Assembly (NCBI RefSeq): GCF_022012435.1
Contig: NZ_JAKLUA010000001.1
Coordinates: 930,001-994,000, forward strand
Source of the DNA: Bradyrhizobium zhengyangense
GTDB lineage: Bacteria; Pseudomonadota; Alphaproteobacteria; Rhizobiales; Xanthobacteraceae
Direction of reading: 5' to 3'
Length of the DNA: 64,000 nucleotides
Below are positions 43,840 to 52,135 of the stretch, one piece after another (position 1 is the stretch's first letter; the number at the start of each line of letters is the position of its first letter). Both the position numbers and the translations under genes were made by a program. The notes under the pieces are model-generated. The model saw only the letters and a list, made by a program, of their open reading frames with translations. It had not been told where the DNA came from and searched no databases.

Positions 43840-45108
43840 CTAGCGCTGGACCACCGGCGGTGACGGCTGCACCGCGCCCTGGCGGGCCGGCGCTCCCGGC
43901 CGCGCCGGCGGCTTCTTCTGCTGGGTCGGCTTGGGCGGCGTGGTCGCGGTGGGTGCCGTATCCGCGGCCGCCGGCGCAGCGGTGGCCGGCGCGGGAGCAT
44001 CGTCGGCCGGCTCGACCGTGTCGTTCTGGATCTGCTTCTCCATCGCGCGGAGTTTCGCGACGTTCCTCTGGTGCGCGTCGTAGGTCTCTGTGAAGGCGTG
44101 GCCTCCCGATCCGTCGGCGACGAAATAGAGGTCGCGGGTGCGGGCCGGGTTGGCGGCGGCCTCCAGCGAGGCGCGACCGGGATTGGAGATCGGGCCCGGC
44201 GGCAGGCCCTCGATCACGTAGGTGTTGTAGGGCGAGGGCTGCGTGATCTCGCTGCGCTTGATCGGACGTCCCAGCGTGCCCTTGCCGCCGACGAGGCCGT
44301 AGATGATGGTCGGGTCGGACTGCAGCTTGATCTTCTGCTTGAGGCGATTGACGAACACGGCTGCCACACGGCTGCGCTCGTCCGGCTTGCCGGTCTCCTT
44401 CTCGACGATCGAGGCCAGCGTCACCAGTTGCTCAGGAGTCTTGACCGGCAGGTCCTGGCTGCGGCGCTCCCAGATCTCGGCGAGCACGCGCTTGTGCGCC
44501 TGTTGCATGCGCTGGATCACCTGGTCACGCGGGGTCCCGCGCGGGAACTTGTAGGTCTCGGGCAGGAGCGTGCCTTCGCGCGGCAACTCATGCACGCTGC
44601 CGGTGAAGATGTCGTTGTCGGTGAGCCGCGCCACGATCTGCTCGGAGGTCAGGCCTTCGGGAATCGTGACGGCGTGCTGGACCACCTTACCCTCGACGAT
44701 GGTGCCAATGACGTCGCGCAAGCTCGCGTTCTTCTGGAACGAATATTCACCGGGCTTCAGGTCCGAGCTCGCCTTCAGCGCAGCCACGGCGCCGATGAAC
44801 ACCCATGGGTTGACGTCGGTGACGCCCTCCTTGTTCAGGGTCTCGGCGATGTCGCGCTTGCCCGCACGCTGCGGGATATTCACGACCTTGTCTTCTTTCA
44901 GCGGTCCCGGCGACTCCAGCACCTGCCGGCCGTAATAATAGGCCGCGCCGGCGCCGATCATGCCGATCAGAAGCAAGGTAATGATGGCGTTGCCGACCAC
45001 GACGAACGGATTGCGCGCCCGCTCCGAACGCTTCGGCGGCGGCGGGACCTGCTCCGGCTCGAGCGCTGCCCGCGGACTCCGGGGCGAAATGGGCGGCCTT
45101 TCACTCAT
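43840..45108 (-). CDS. mltG: endolytic murein transglycosylase MltG
   Basis: Cuts nascent peptidoglycan strands near the inner membrane. The 422-residue protein has a Pro/Arg-rich cytoplasmic N-terminus, one membrane segment (VVVGNAIITLLLIGMIGAGAAYYYG), a LysM-like region and the YceG domain. The catalytic Glu is in LASIVEKETGKPDER near residue 234, and the signature QSDPTIIYGL and SPYNTYVIEGLPPGPISNPGRASLEAA are present. The C-terminal ~60 residues are Pro/Ala/Thr-rich and probably unstructured. It follows fabF on the same strand. Confidence 0.96.
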   Translation of the reverse strand: MSERPPISPRSPRAALEPEQVPPPPKRSERARNPFVVVGNAIITLLLIGMIGAGAAYYYGRQVLESPGPLKEDKVVNIPQRAGKRDIAETLNKEGVTDVNPWVFIGAVAALKASSDLKPGEYSFQKNASLRDVIGTIVEGKVVQHAVTIPEGLTSEQIVARLTDNDIFTGSVHELPREGTLLPETYKFPRGTPRDQVIQRMQQAHKRVLAEIWERRSQDLPVKTPEQLVTLASIVEKETGKPDERSRVAAVFVNRLKQKIKLQSDPTIIYGLVGGKGTLGRPIKRSEITQPSPYNTYVIEGLPPGPISNPGRASLEAAANPARTRDLYFVADGSGGHAFTETYDAHQRNVAKLRAMEKQIQNDTVEPADDAPAPATAAPAAADTAPTATTPPKPTQQKKPPARPGAPARQGAVQPSPPVVQR

Positions 45109-45233
45109 CGAAGCAACCTGAATCCTGCCGGTTCAATCGCAGCCAGACAATCGCTTGCCGAGCCAAATGCACGCGCCCACAGACATGACTATCGCCGAAT
45201 ACGGCAAAACGGTGGATTCGTCTCAAACGCAAA

Positions 45234-46499
45234 CTATTGGGCCAGACGCCGGACGATCACCGACGCATTGGTACCGCCGAAACCGAAAGAGTTCGACAAC
45301 GCAACGTTCACCTCGCGCTGCTTCGCCTTGTGCGGCACGAGATCGATCGCGGTCTCCACCGACGGGTTGTCCAGGTTAATGGTCGGCGGCACGACATTAT
45401 CGCGAATCGCGAGGATCGCGAAGATCGCCTCGATCGCGCCGGCCGCGCCGAGCAGATGGCCGGTCGACGATTTGGTCGAGGACATCGCCACCTTGGAGGC
45501 GGCATTGCCGAGCAAACGCTCCACCGCACCGAGCTCGATCTCGTCGCCTAGCGGCGTCGAGGTGCCGTGAGCGTTGATGTAGTCGAGATCTGCCGCGGTC
45601 AGGCCGGCGCGCTTGAGCGCGGCCGACATGCTGCGGAAACCGCCATCACCATCGGGCGACGGCGACGTAATGTGATAGGCGTCACCCGACAGGCCGTAGC
45701 CGATCACCTCGGCATAGATCCTCGCGCCGCGGCGCCGGGCATGCTCGAGCTCCTCCAGGACGAGGACGCCAGCGCCCTCGCCCATCACGAAACCGTCGCG
45801 ATCCTTGTCGTAGGGACGCGAGGCCTTCTCGGGCGTCTCGTTGAAGCCGGTCGACAACGCGCGTGCGGCATTGAAGCCGGCGATGCCGATGCGGCTGATC
45901 GGCGACTCGGCGCCACCGGCGACCATCACGTCGGCATCGCCGAGCGCGATCAGACGGGCGGCATCGCCAACGGCGTGGGCGCCGGTGGAGCAGGCCGTGA
46001 CCACTGAATGGTTCGGGCCCTTCAGCCCATGCTTGATCGACACATAGCCGGAGGCGAGATTGATCAGGCGGCCAGGAATGAAGAACGGCGATACCTTACG
46101 GGGGCCCCGCTCCTTGAGGAGGATCGCGGTGTCGGCGATACCGTTGAGGCCGCCAATGCCCGAGCCGATCATGGTGCCGGTCGCGCATTTGTCCTCTTCG
46201 GTCTCGGGGTGCCAGTTGGCATCGTCGAGCGCCTGGCCTGCCGCGGCCATGCCGAAGATGATGAAGTCGTCGACCTTGCGCTGGTCCTTCGGCTCCATCC
46301 ACTTGTCGGGATTGAAGCTGTCGTTGCTGCCGTCGCCGCGCACGACGGTGCAGGCGTATTTGGTCTGCAGATCGGAGACATCGAAGCTCTCGATCTTGCG
46401 CGCACCGCTTTCGCTGTTGAGGATGCGTTTCCAGGTGGCATCGACGCCGCAGCCGAGTGGCGACACCATGCCGAGACCAGTGACGACAACCCGCCTCAT
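45234..46499 (-). CDS. fabF: beta-ketoacyl-ACP synthase II
   Basis: Elongates acyl-ACP by condensation with malonyl-ACP. The 421-residue thiolase-fold protein has the catalytic Cys170 in VTACSTGAHA and the two active-site His in NAHGTSTPLGD and SSTGHLLGAAG. N-terminal RRVVVTGLGMVSPLG and C-terminal SNSFGFGGTNAS are standard. It follows acpP by about 110 bases. Confidence 0.97.
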   Translation of the reverse strand: MRRVVVTGLGMVSPLGCGVDATWKRILNSESGARKIESFDVSDLQTKYACTVVRGDGSNDSFNPDKWMEPKDQRKVDDFIIFGMAAAGQALDDANWHPETEEDKCATGTMIGSGIGGLNGIADTAILLKERGPRKVSPFFIPGRLINLASGYVSIKHGLKGPNHSVVTACSTGAHAVGDAARLIALGDADVMVAGGAESPISRIGIAGFNAARALSTGFNETPEKASRPYDKDRDGFVMGEGAGVLVLEELEHARRRGARIYAEVIGYGLSGDAYHITSPSPDGDGGFRSMSAALKRAGLTAADLDYINAHGTSTPLGDEIELGAVERLLGNAASKVAMSSTKSSTGHLLGAAGAIEAIFAILAIRDNVVPPTINLDNPSVETAIDLVPHKAKQREVNVALSNSFGFGGTNASVIVRRLAQ

Positions 46500-46607
46500 A
46501 TCCGAAAACTCCGCATCGAAAGATTCACGGCCAATAACAAGAAACCGGCTGGCCGCTGGGAAGCGGCCCGTCCGGTTTCAATGTTGTCCCCGCGAAAATG
46601 AAGAGCC

Positions 46608-46847
46608 TTAGCTCTTCGCGTTCTTCTCGAGAAACTTCGTGGCGTCGCCGACGGTGAGAATCGTCTCAGCGGCGTCGTCCGGAATCTCACAACCGAATTC
46701 TTCTTCGAACGCCATCACCAGCTCGACGGTGTCCAGACTGTCGGCGCCGAGGTCATCGATGAAGCTCGCTGCGTCGACAACCTTCTCGGGTTCAACACCA
46801 AGGTGTTCGACCACGATCTTCTTAACCCGTTCGCCAATGTCACTCAT
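46608..46847 (-). CDS. acpP: acyl carrier protein
   Basis: A 79-residue acidic four-helix protein that carries fatty-acyl chains on a phosphopantetheine arm. The attachment Ser37 is in [13 protein letters not shown]. The size and acidic character match AcpP. It lies between fabG and fabF, as in most proteobacteria. The upstream gap to fabG is 309 bases, suggesting its own promoter for high expression. Confidence 0.97.
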   Translation of the reverse strand: MSDIGERVKKIVVEHLGVEPEKVVDAASFIDDLGADSLDTVELVMAFEEEFGCEIPDDAAETILTVGDATKFLEKNAKS

Positions 46848-47156
46848 TGCATAACCTCGTGTTGTTCCCTGTAGACCCGACCCCCCGGGACGATACGAGC
46901 CGTCGTGGTCGTTGACTGCCTTCGCTTACGAACTTTGATTTGACCCCATCTTAACCGATAGAGGCCCGGCGAACGACGGCCAAGGCTCCGCATCGCCAAT
47001 ATACAGGGTTTCAAAAACCTGCAATGGCGTTCTTTGCCCATCCGTTGAAGGTCCGGTTATCATACTTCAACTGCCTTGACTACACGCCTCAATTCACTCT
47101 GGAAACGGCCGTTTGCCGCATCCGCACTGTCCATGTGGGCAGTGCGGAACGCCGCG
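46848..47156. other. acpP upstream region with fabG 3' hairpin
   Basis: A 309-base gap on the minus-strand fab cluster. Nearest fabG, TCCGCACTG/CAGTGCGGA pair with a 10-base loop at 47121-47148, a possible terminator without a T-run. The rest is lower in GC near 46920-47060 and presumably holds the acpP promoter. No coding frame is convincing. Confidence 0.45.
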
Positions 47157-47894
47157 TCAGATCATGGCCATGCCACCGTTAACGTGGATGGTCTGGCCGG
47201 TGACGTAAGCGGCCTCGTTCGAACTCAGGTAGACCGCGGCTGCCGCGATATCCTCGGGCGTGCCCAAACGGGCAGCCGGAACCTTGGCCAAGATGGTCTC
47301 GCGCTGCTTGTCGTTGAGCGCATCCGTCATCGGCGTCTTGATGAAGCCGGGCGCGATGCAATTGGCGGTGACACCGCGCTTGGCGTATTCGGCGCCCAGC
47401 GTCTTGATCATGCCGATCAGGCCGGCCTTCGACGCGGTGTAGTTGCCCTGCCCCGGATTGCCGGTGACGCCGACAATCGACGTGATGGCAATGATGCGGC
47501 CGAAGCGCTTGCGCATCATCAATTTGGTGGCGGCGCGCGCCAGGCGGAAGGTCGCGGTCAGGTTGACGTTGATGACCTCATCCCAATCCTCGTCACGCAG
47601 CTGAACGAACAGATTGTCGCGCGTGATACCGGCGTTGGCGATGAGAATGTCCACCTGCCCCATCGCGGCTTCCGCAGCCGGCACCAGCGCTTCGACTTCG
47701 TCGGCCTTGGAGAGATTGCAGGGCAGCACATGAGTGCGCTCGCCGAGCTTGCCGGCAAGCTCATCCAGCACTTCTTTGCGCGTCCCTGAGATCGCGACGG
47801 TCGCGCCCTGCGCATGCAGCGCCTGCGCGATCGCGCCGCCGATGCCGCCGGTCGCGCCGGTGACGAGCGCCTTTCGGCCAGTCAGATCGAACAT
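47157..47894 (-). CDS. fabG: 3-oxoacyl-ACP reductase
   Basis: NADPH-dependent reduction of 3-ketoacyl-ACP. The 245-residue short-chain dehydrogenase has the cofactor motif TGATGGIGG near residues 12-20, NAG at 87-89, Ser139 and the YxxxK pair Tyr152/Lys156 (NYTASKAGL). GAAGGAG precedes the ATG at good spacing. It follows fabD by 68 bases that contain a palindromic repeat. Confidence 0.97.
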   Translation of the reverse strand: MFDLTGRKALVTGATGGIGGAIAQALHAQGATVAISGTRKEVLDELAGKLGERTHVLPCNLSKADEVEALVPAAEAAMGQVDILIANAGITRDNLFVQLRDEDWDEVINVNLTATFRLARAATKLMMRKRFGRIIAITSIVGVTGNPGQGNYTASKAGLIGMIKTLGAEYAKRGVTANCIAPGFIKTPMTDALNDKQRETILAKVPAARLGTPEDIAAAAVYLSSNEAAYVTGQTIHVNGGMAMI

Positions 47895-47910
47895 TGAGAG
47901 ACTCCTTCAA

Positions 47911-47956
47911 AGCACGATCCGGAAAAGTGTGCAGCGGTTTTCCGGTAAGATCGTGC
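47911..47956 (-). repeat. palindromic repeat, copy C (between fabD and fabG)
   Basis: GCACGATC/GATCGTGC outer arms enclose CGGAAAA...TTTTCCG arms around a GTGTGCAGCGG core. It is the reverse complement of the repeat at 52004-52050 with a few changes, and it lies just upstream of the fabG ribosome-binding site within the operon. Confidence 0.8.
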
Positions 47957-47962
47957 GTAAAC

Positions 47963-48922
47963 TTAAGCCTGCTTCGCGGCGGCCAATGCATCCCTGGCGG
48001 CGGCAATATCGTTCGGACCACCGACCGCAACGCCGACGGCGCCGTCGGCAATGCGCTTGACGAGCCCCGTCAGCACCTTGCCCGCACCGATCTCGAAGAA
48101 ACGGGTGACGCCCTGCCCCGCCATATAGGCGACCGACTCGCGCCAGCGCACCGTGCCCGTGACCTGCTCGACCAGCCGGCGGCGAATCTCGTCGGGATCG
48201 ATGATTGCGCGGGCCAGCACATTCGAGACCAGCGGCGCAGCCGGCGCCTTGATCGTGACCTTGGACAGCGCTTCGGCCATCGCGTCGGCCGCGGGCTGCA
48301 TCAGCTTGCAATGGAACGGTGCGGACACCGGCAGCAGCATCGCGCGCTTGGCGCCCTTGGTCTTGGCGATCTCGACGGCGCGATCGACCGCAGCCTTGTC
48401 GCCGGAGACGACCACCTGGCCCCCACCATTGTCATTGGCAGCCTGACAGACCTGGCCCTGCGCCGCCTCCTTGGCGACCTCCATGGCCGCGTCATAATCG
48501 AGGCCGAGCAGCGCGGCCATGGCACCGGCGCCGACTGGCACGGCCTTTTGCATTGCGAGACCGCGGGTGCGAAGCAGCCGCGCGGTATCAGAGATTGTCA
48601 GGCTGCCGGCCGCAGCCAGCGCCGAATATTCGCCGAGCGAGTGACCAGCGACGAAGGCAGCATCCCGTCCCACGGAAAATCCGGCCTCAGCCTCTAGCAC
48701 GCGCAGGGTCGCTACAGACACCGCCATCAGGGCCGGCTGCGCGTTCTCGGTGAGCTGAAGGGTCTCGGCCGGGCCGTCCCAGATGGTCGCTGTCAGCTTC
48801 TCTCCAAGCGCGGCGTCGACCTCGTCGAACACGGCGCGCGCCACCGGAAAAGCGTCGGCCAGGGCCTTGCCCATGCCAACCGCCTGGGAACCCTGCCCCG
48901 GAAATGTGAATGCTGCCGTCAT
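47963..48922 (-). CDS. fabD: malonyl-CoA:ACP transacylase
   Basis: Loads malonyl groups on ACP. Start taken at ATG 48922 (MTAAFTFPGQGSQAVGM), 319 residues, the normal FabD N-terminus; the 12-residue upstream extension is not conserved-looking. The catalytic Ser95 is in GHSLGEYSAL and the active-site His is in APFHCKLM. It leads the fabD-fabG-acpP-fabF gene run. A TTGACA hexamer upstream could drive it. Confidence 0.96.
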   Translation of the reverse strand: MTAAFTFPGQGSQAVGMGKALADAFPVARAVFDEVDAALGEKLTATIWDGPAETLQLTENAQPALMAVSVATLRVLEAEAGFSVGRDAAFVAGHSLGEYSALAAAGSLTISDTARLLRTRGLAMQKAVPVGAGAMAALLGLDYDAAMEVAKEAAQGQVCQAANDNGGGQVVVSGDKAAVDRAVEIAKTKGAKRAMLLPVSAPFHCKLMQPAADAMAEALSKVTIKAPAAPLVSNVLARAIIDPDEIRRRLVEQVTGTVRWRESVAYMAGQGVTRFFEIGAGKVLTGLVKRIADGAVGVAVGGPNDIAAARDALAAAKQA

Positions 48923-49023
48923 CGGCGCGCTCCCTGGATCGCTCAACCCGTGTGCCACGAGAACCCGGCAGCCGATGACGTCCGGCCCGAGCCTTGGCTC
49001 CCGACCATGCTCCGAAAGGGGCC

Positions 49024-49052
49024 GTAGACACTGTCCGGGGCCGGAATGTCAA
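49024..49052 (-). promoter_or_regulatory. candidate promoter of the fab operon
   Basis: Minus-strand TTGACA (49052-49047) is a perfect -35 hexamer. After a 17-base spacer, GTCTAC (49029-49024) is a weak -10. The implied leader to fabD is about 95 bases. The -35 lies inside an inverted repeat at 49044-49080 (GAATG-T-CAAGCC / GGCTTGCATTC). Confidence 0.35.
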
Positions 49053-49098
49053 GCCAAGATAGGAACTTCGGCTTGCATTCACCTGGGGGATGCGGCCC

Positions 49099-50124
49099 CT
49101 AAAATCCACCGTTGGTCTGGTTGGAATCGACCGTCGCCCCCGCCCGCGCGCGGCGCGCACTGCTCACCAGCTGGCCTGGACGGTCATCCCGATTGGGCTT
49201 GGCGGTGGCAAGCCGCAGCACTGCGGCGTAGTTCGGCTGCACTTCCATCCGACCGGCGTGGCGACTCTCGCTGAGCACGCGGTGGACCTTCGGCAGGTTG
49301 TAACAGGGCACGTAGAACAAGAGATGATGCTCGAGGTGGTAGTTCACGTAGTACGGTGCGATGAACAGACGCTCGAGGAAATTGGCGTGCGTGGTACGCG
49401 TGTTGCGCAACGGATCGCTGCTGTCAGGCACGACGGCGTGTTCGGCGATGTTGCGGATGCGGGTGATCACCATCATCCAGGTGAGCAGCGGCACCAGCCA
49501 TAGCAGCGGATAGGCCCACCACACGCCGGCCGCCGCGAGACCTGCGAACATCGCGGCGTTGACGAGGCATTGCGGACCGAGCTTGTCCCAGAAATGTGCG
49601 GCGCGCTGCCGCAACGGCCAGTCCTTCGGCCCGAGCGCGTTGAGCAATTGCGCCTTGCGCTGCTGGTAGCCGGTCTGTCCGGTGACGTCGCGGATGAATT
49701 TGCGCCGATAACTCAGTTTCGTGATCGGAAACGGCGCCGACAGCACCAGATCAGGATCATCCTCCTGCTGCGTGCGCGCATGATGCTGCAGATGATAGCG
49801 CCGATAGCTGCGAGTTTCGGCAAACAGAGGATAGGCGCAAAACCATTGGCTCAGCGCCAGATTGGTTTTCTCGTCCGCGGACAGACAACCATGCGCACCG
49901 TCATGCATGAGGATCGCGAGCCCAAGCTGGCGCGAGCCGATGATGGCGACAGCGAGAACATAGGTGATCGGATTGGGCCACCACGCGACCAGCGCGATCG
50001 CGGCAATGATGAGCGCCCAGGCGTGGACGATCATCGCGACGCCCTTCCAGGTCACGCGCTGGCGCACGTCGGCGAGCTGATCGTCGGTCAGGAAATCGCG
50101 GGCACGCATGCGAAGCGCAGTCAT
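49099..50124 (-). CDS. membrane fatty-acid desaturase family protein
   Basis: A 341-residue membrane di-iron protein. Three His boxes are present: HDGAH at residues 74-78, HLQHH at 111-115, and HLEHH near residue 260. Hydrophobic segments flank them (WALIIAAIALVAWW, ITYVLAVAIIGS, AAMFAGLAAAGVWWAYPLLWLVPLL). It should introduce a double bond or hydroxyl group into acyl chains; position and substrate cannot be read. It is 3 bases downstream of a tetR gene whose upstream region holds a palindromic operator, so the pair forms an autoregulated operon. Confidence 0.9.
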   Translation of the reverse strand: MTALRMRARDFLTDDQLADVRQRVTWKGVAMIVHAWALIIAAIALVAWWPNPITYVLAVAIIGSRQLGLAILMHDGAHGCLSADEKTNLALSQWFCAYPLFAETRSYRRYHLQHHARTQQEDDPDLVLSAPFPITKLSYRRKFIRDVTGQTGYQQRKAQLLNALGPKDWPLRQRAAHFWDKLGPQCLVNAAMFAGLAAAGVWWAYPLLWLVPLLTWMMVITRIRNIAEHAVVPDSSDPLRNTRTTHANFLERLFIAPYYVNYHLEHHLLFYVPCYNLPKVHRVLSESRHAGRMEVQPNYAAVLRLATAKPNRDDRPGQLVSSARRARAGATVDSNQTNGGF

Positions 50125-50127
50125 CGC

Positions 50128-50832
50128 CTACCCCTCCTCATTCGAATTGCTCGGTGTGTCGTGCTCGTCGACGAGACGCAGGCGCGCAGTATCACCGGCC
50201 GGTTTCGCCTGCTCGCCGAGCACGCGCAGCATCTCGGCGCAGAGCGCTTCGGGCGAGCGACCCATCGCGTAACCCTCCAGGATGACGCCGATGGCGACGG
50301 CCCAGAACCGCCGCGAGCTTTCATCGGGCGCGCGCAGCGAGCGCCAGCCGTGGCGCACCACCTGGCCCGCATAGGCGCGTGCGCCTTCAGAATGCAGGCG
50401 CTCAATGGTCCGCTCGACCAGCGGCGCCAGGTCCTGGCGCCGCCGCGTCAGCGTCAGTGCCTCGGCAAAGAACGCGACCGAATCGCTCGCGGTCACGGTC
50501 TCGGCCAAAGCCTGCGTGTAGTCCCGCGGCGTGCGCGCCTTCAGCGCCGCCTGCTCGGTCGCACGGGCCAGATACAGAAGATCGCGACAGGCGCATTCGA
50601 CGAACAGCGCCTCCTTGGTGCGGAAGTAATAGGTGATCTGGCTCGGGAATGCGTCGGCGGCGGCAGCAATGTCGGTGATCGCGGTGCCTGATAGCCCCCG
50701 CTCGCGAAACAGCGGGCTCGCCGCATCCAGCAGCAGAGACCGCATCTTGCGCCCGGCCGAGCGCGTCGCCCGCGCGGCGTGCTTGGGATCGGCAGCCGCC
50801 TCAAGCGGCTCGTGCGCCGGCTTTTCCACCAT
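50128..50832 (-). CDS. TetR/AcrR family transcriptional regulator
   Basis: A 234-residue regulator. ATG 50832 is preceded by GGGGGAGG; a frame open to 50973 runs through the operator region and is not real. The N-terminal helix-turn-helix (residues about 25-70) reads LLLDAASPLFRERGLSGTAITDIAAAADAFPSQITYYFRTKEALF, typical of TetR. The C-terminal ligand domain is variable. The desaturase gene starts 3 bases after it. By analogy with fatty-acid sensing TetR regulators (DesT, FabR), the ligand may be an acyl-CoA; this is inference. Confidence 0.92.
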   Translation of the reverse strand: MVEKPAHEPLEAAADPKHAARATRSAGRKMRSLLLDAASPLFRERGLSGTAITDIAAAADAFPSQITYYFRTKEALFVECACRDLLYLARATEQAALKARTPRDYTQALAETVTASDSVAFFAEALTLTRRRQDLAPLVERTIERLHSEGARAYAGQVVRHGWRSLRAPDESSRRFWAVAIGVILEGYAMGRSPEALCAEMLRVLGEQAKPAGDTARLRLVDEHDTPSNSNEEG

Positions 50833-50846
50833 GGATCCTCCCCCTG

Positions 50847-50873
50847 ATTTATTTGTATGACATACAAACAAAT
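50847..50873. promoter_or_regulatory. palindromic operator of the tetR-desaturase operon
   Basis: TTTGTATG-A-CATACAAA at 50852-50868 is a perfect 17-base palindrome. It extends to a 27-base near-palindrome with outer ATTT/AAAT arms and one mismatched pair. It lies 15 bases before the tetR start codon, where a bound repressor would block transcription. The AT content contrasts with the GC-rich surroundings. Confidence 0.75.
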
Positions 50874-51176
50874 AGATCAAGCCGGGATGTGGTATGGGAG
50901 GACCGATCTCACGACCCGTTCCGGAACCATCTGGGCCGAAAACCCGAGCCTCAAACCTTGCAAAGCCGGCCAAAATCCGTATAAGCGCGCCATCCGCAGA
51001 CCCCGGCCGGGAGCTGAACGGACGGTCTCAGCAAATCCTCAGTGATTTTGGTGTGGCAGGGCCAGTCGGCCCGTCGTCCCGTGTTTCCGCCTTCTGAGCT
51101 TAATCCCAGAGTCCTTTCCGAAGGTCTCTTAAGGGCTTGACGCCGGGCAATGCGCCAACACGAGGAAAGGACGACA
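50874..51176. other. rpsF upstream region
   Basis: About 300 bases between the TetR operator and rpsF. It must hold the ribosomal-protein promoter and leader. GAGGAAAGGA immediately precedes the rpsF ATG. No gene or clear structured leader could be called by eye. Confidence 0.35.
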
Positions 51177-51674
51177 ATGGCTCTCTATGAGCATGTTTTT
51201 CTCGCGCGCCAGGACGCGAGCACGCAGCAGGTCGAAGAGCTGACTGCGCAGATGACCGGCATCGTCGAAGGTCTCGGCGGCAAGGTCACCAAGACCGAGA
51301 ATTGGGGCGTTCGCTCCCTCACCTACCGCATGAACAAGAACCGCAAGGCGCACTTCGTGCTGCTCAACATCGACGCGCCCTCCGCGGCGATCGCCGAGAT
51401 CGAGCGCCAGGAGCGCATCAGCGAGGACGTGATCCGCTATCTCAGCGTCCGCGTCGAAGAGCTCGAGGAAGGTCCGTCTGCAATGATGCGCAAGGCTGAT
51501 CGCGATCGCGAGCGTGACGATCGTGGCGGCGGCTTCCGCGGCGAGCGTGAAGGCGGCTTCCGTGGCGACCGCGAAGGCGGTTTCCGTGGTGGCGATCGTG
51601 ATGGTGGTGGCTTCCGCGGCGATCGCGGCCCGCGCCGCCCGCGCGACGAAGCTGAAACGACGGATGGGGAGTAA
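51177..51674 (+). CDS. rpsF: 30S ribosomal protein S6 with Arg/Gly-rich C-terminal extension
   Basis: Binds with S18 to the 16S central domain. ATG 51177 follows GAGGAAAGG. The S6 core ([26 protein letters not shown]...[19 protein letters not shown]) covers about 100 residues. The remaining ~60 residues are an unusual low-complexity tail: [31 protein letters not shown], repeating GGFRG[DE]R. Extended S6 tails occur in rhizobia. The total is 165 residues. rpsR follows 5 bases later. Confidence 0.97.
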   Translation: MALYEHVFLARQDASTQQVEELTAQMTGIVEGLGGKVTKTENWGVRSLTYRMNKNRKAHFVLLNIDAPSAAIAEIERQERISEDVIRYLSVRVEELEEGPSAMMRKADRDRERDDRGGGFRGEREGGFRGDREGGFRGGDRDGGGFRGDRGPRRPRDEAETTDGE

Positions 51675-51679
51675 GAACA

Positions 51680-51919
51680 ATGGCTGAAGCTGGTGCACGT
51701 CGCCCGTTCTTCCGTCGCCGCAAGAGCTGCCCGTTCACGGGGGCCAATGCGCCGAAGATCGACTACAAGGACTCCAAGCTGTTGATGCGTTACGTCTCCG
51801 AGCGCGGCAAGATCGTTCCGAGCCGCATCACCGCGGTGTCCGCAAAGAAGCAGCGTGAGCTCGCCCGCGCCATCAAGCGCGCGCGCTTCCTGGGCCTGCT
51901 GCCCTACGTCATTCGCTAA
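51680..51919 (+). CDS. rpsR: 30S ribosomal protein S18
   Basis: A 79-residue basic protein that pairs with S6 on the small subunit. The S18 signature is clear: [67 protein letters not shown] lies just ahead of the ATG. A GC-rich hairpin (51928-51955) follows the stop. Confidence 0.98.
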   Translation: MAEAGARRPFFRRRKSCPFTGANAPKIDYKDSKLLMRYVSERGKIVPSRITAVSAKKQRELARAIKRARFLGLLPYVIR

Positions 51920-51927
51920 GACGGATT

Positions 51928-51955
51928 CGGCCGGCGGCGATCAAGCCGCCGGCCG
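51928..51955 (+). terminator. GC-rich hairpin after rpsR
   Basis: An 11-base perfect stem (CGGCCGGCGGC/GCCGCCGGCCG) with a 6-base GATCAA loop starts 8 bases after the rpsR stop. There is no U-run, so it may attenuate or protect the transcript end instead of terminating it; rplI lies further downstream. Confidence 0.5.
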
Positions 51956-51959
51956 CACT

Positions 51960-52050
51960 CCAAAACGCGATGATTCATCATCGCGTTTTGGATTTGTCGT
52001 TTGAGCATGATCTTTTCGGAAAACCGCTGCACACTTTTCCGGATCATGCT
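51960..52050. repeat. composite palindromic repeat, copy A
   Basis: Two adjacent palindromes. The first, 51960-51991, has a perfect 14-base stem (CCAAAACGCGATGA and its complement) around TTCA. The second, 52004-52050, pairs AGCATGATC with GATCATGCT and CGGAAAA with TTTTCCG around CCGCTGCACAC. The same two-part arrangement recurs at 62491-62587, and the second half recurs at 47911-47956. Confidence 0.85.
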
Positions 52051-52135
52051 TGATTTTCATAAGGCTTCCGGGTCGTCCGGTCGCCGATGGTTGGGGCAAG
52101 GCGCCTCTAACCGCTCGAAGGGAGCGGGACAGCTG

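Noticed and set aside
48535..48555. Sigma-54-like TGGCAC...TTGC sequence
   Set aside because: The spacing is off by one base and it lies inside the fabD coding sequence.
50833..50973. 47-codon extension of the TetR protein
   Set aside because: It crosses the palindromic operator, and ATG 50832 has a strong ribosome-binding site and normal TetR N-terminus.
52001..52135. 45-codon N-terminal extension of the DUF2232 protein
   Set aside because: The extension is translated palindromic repeat. A ribosome-binding site supports ATG 52136.
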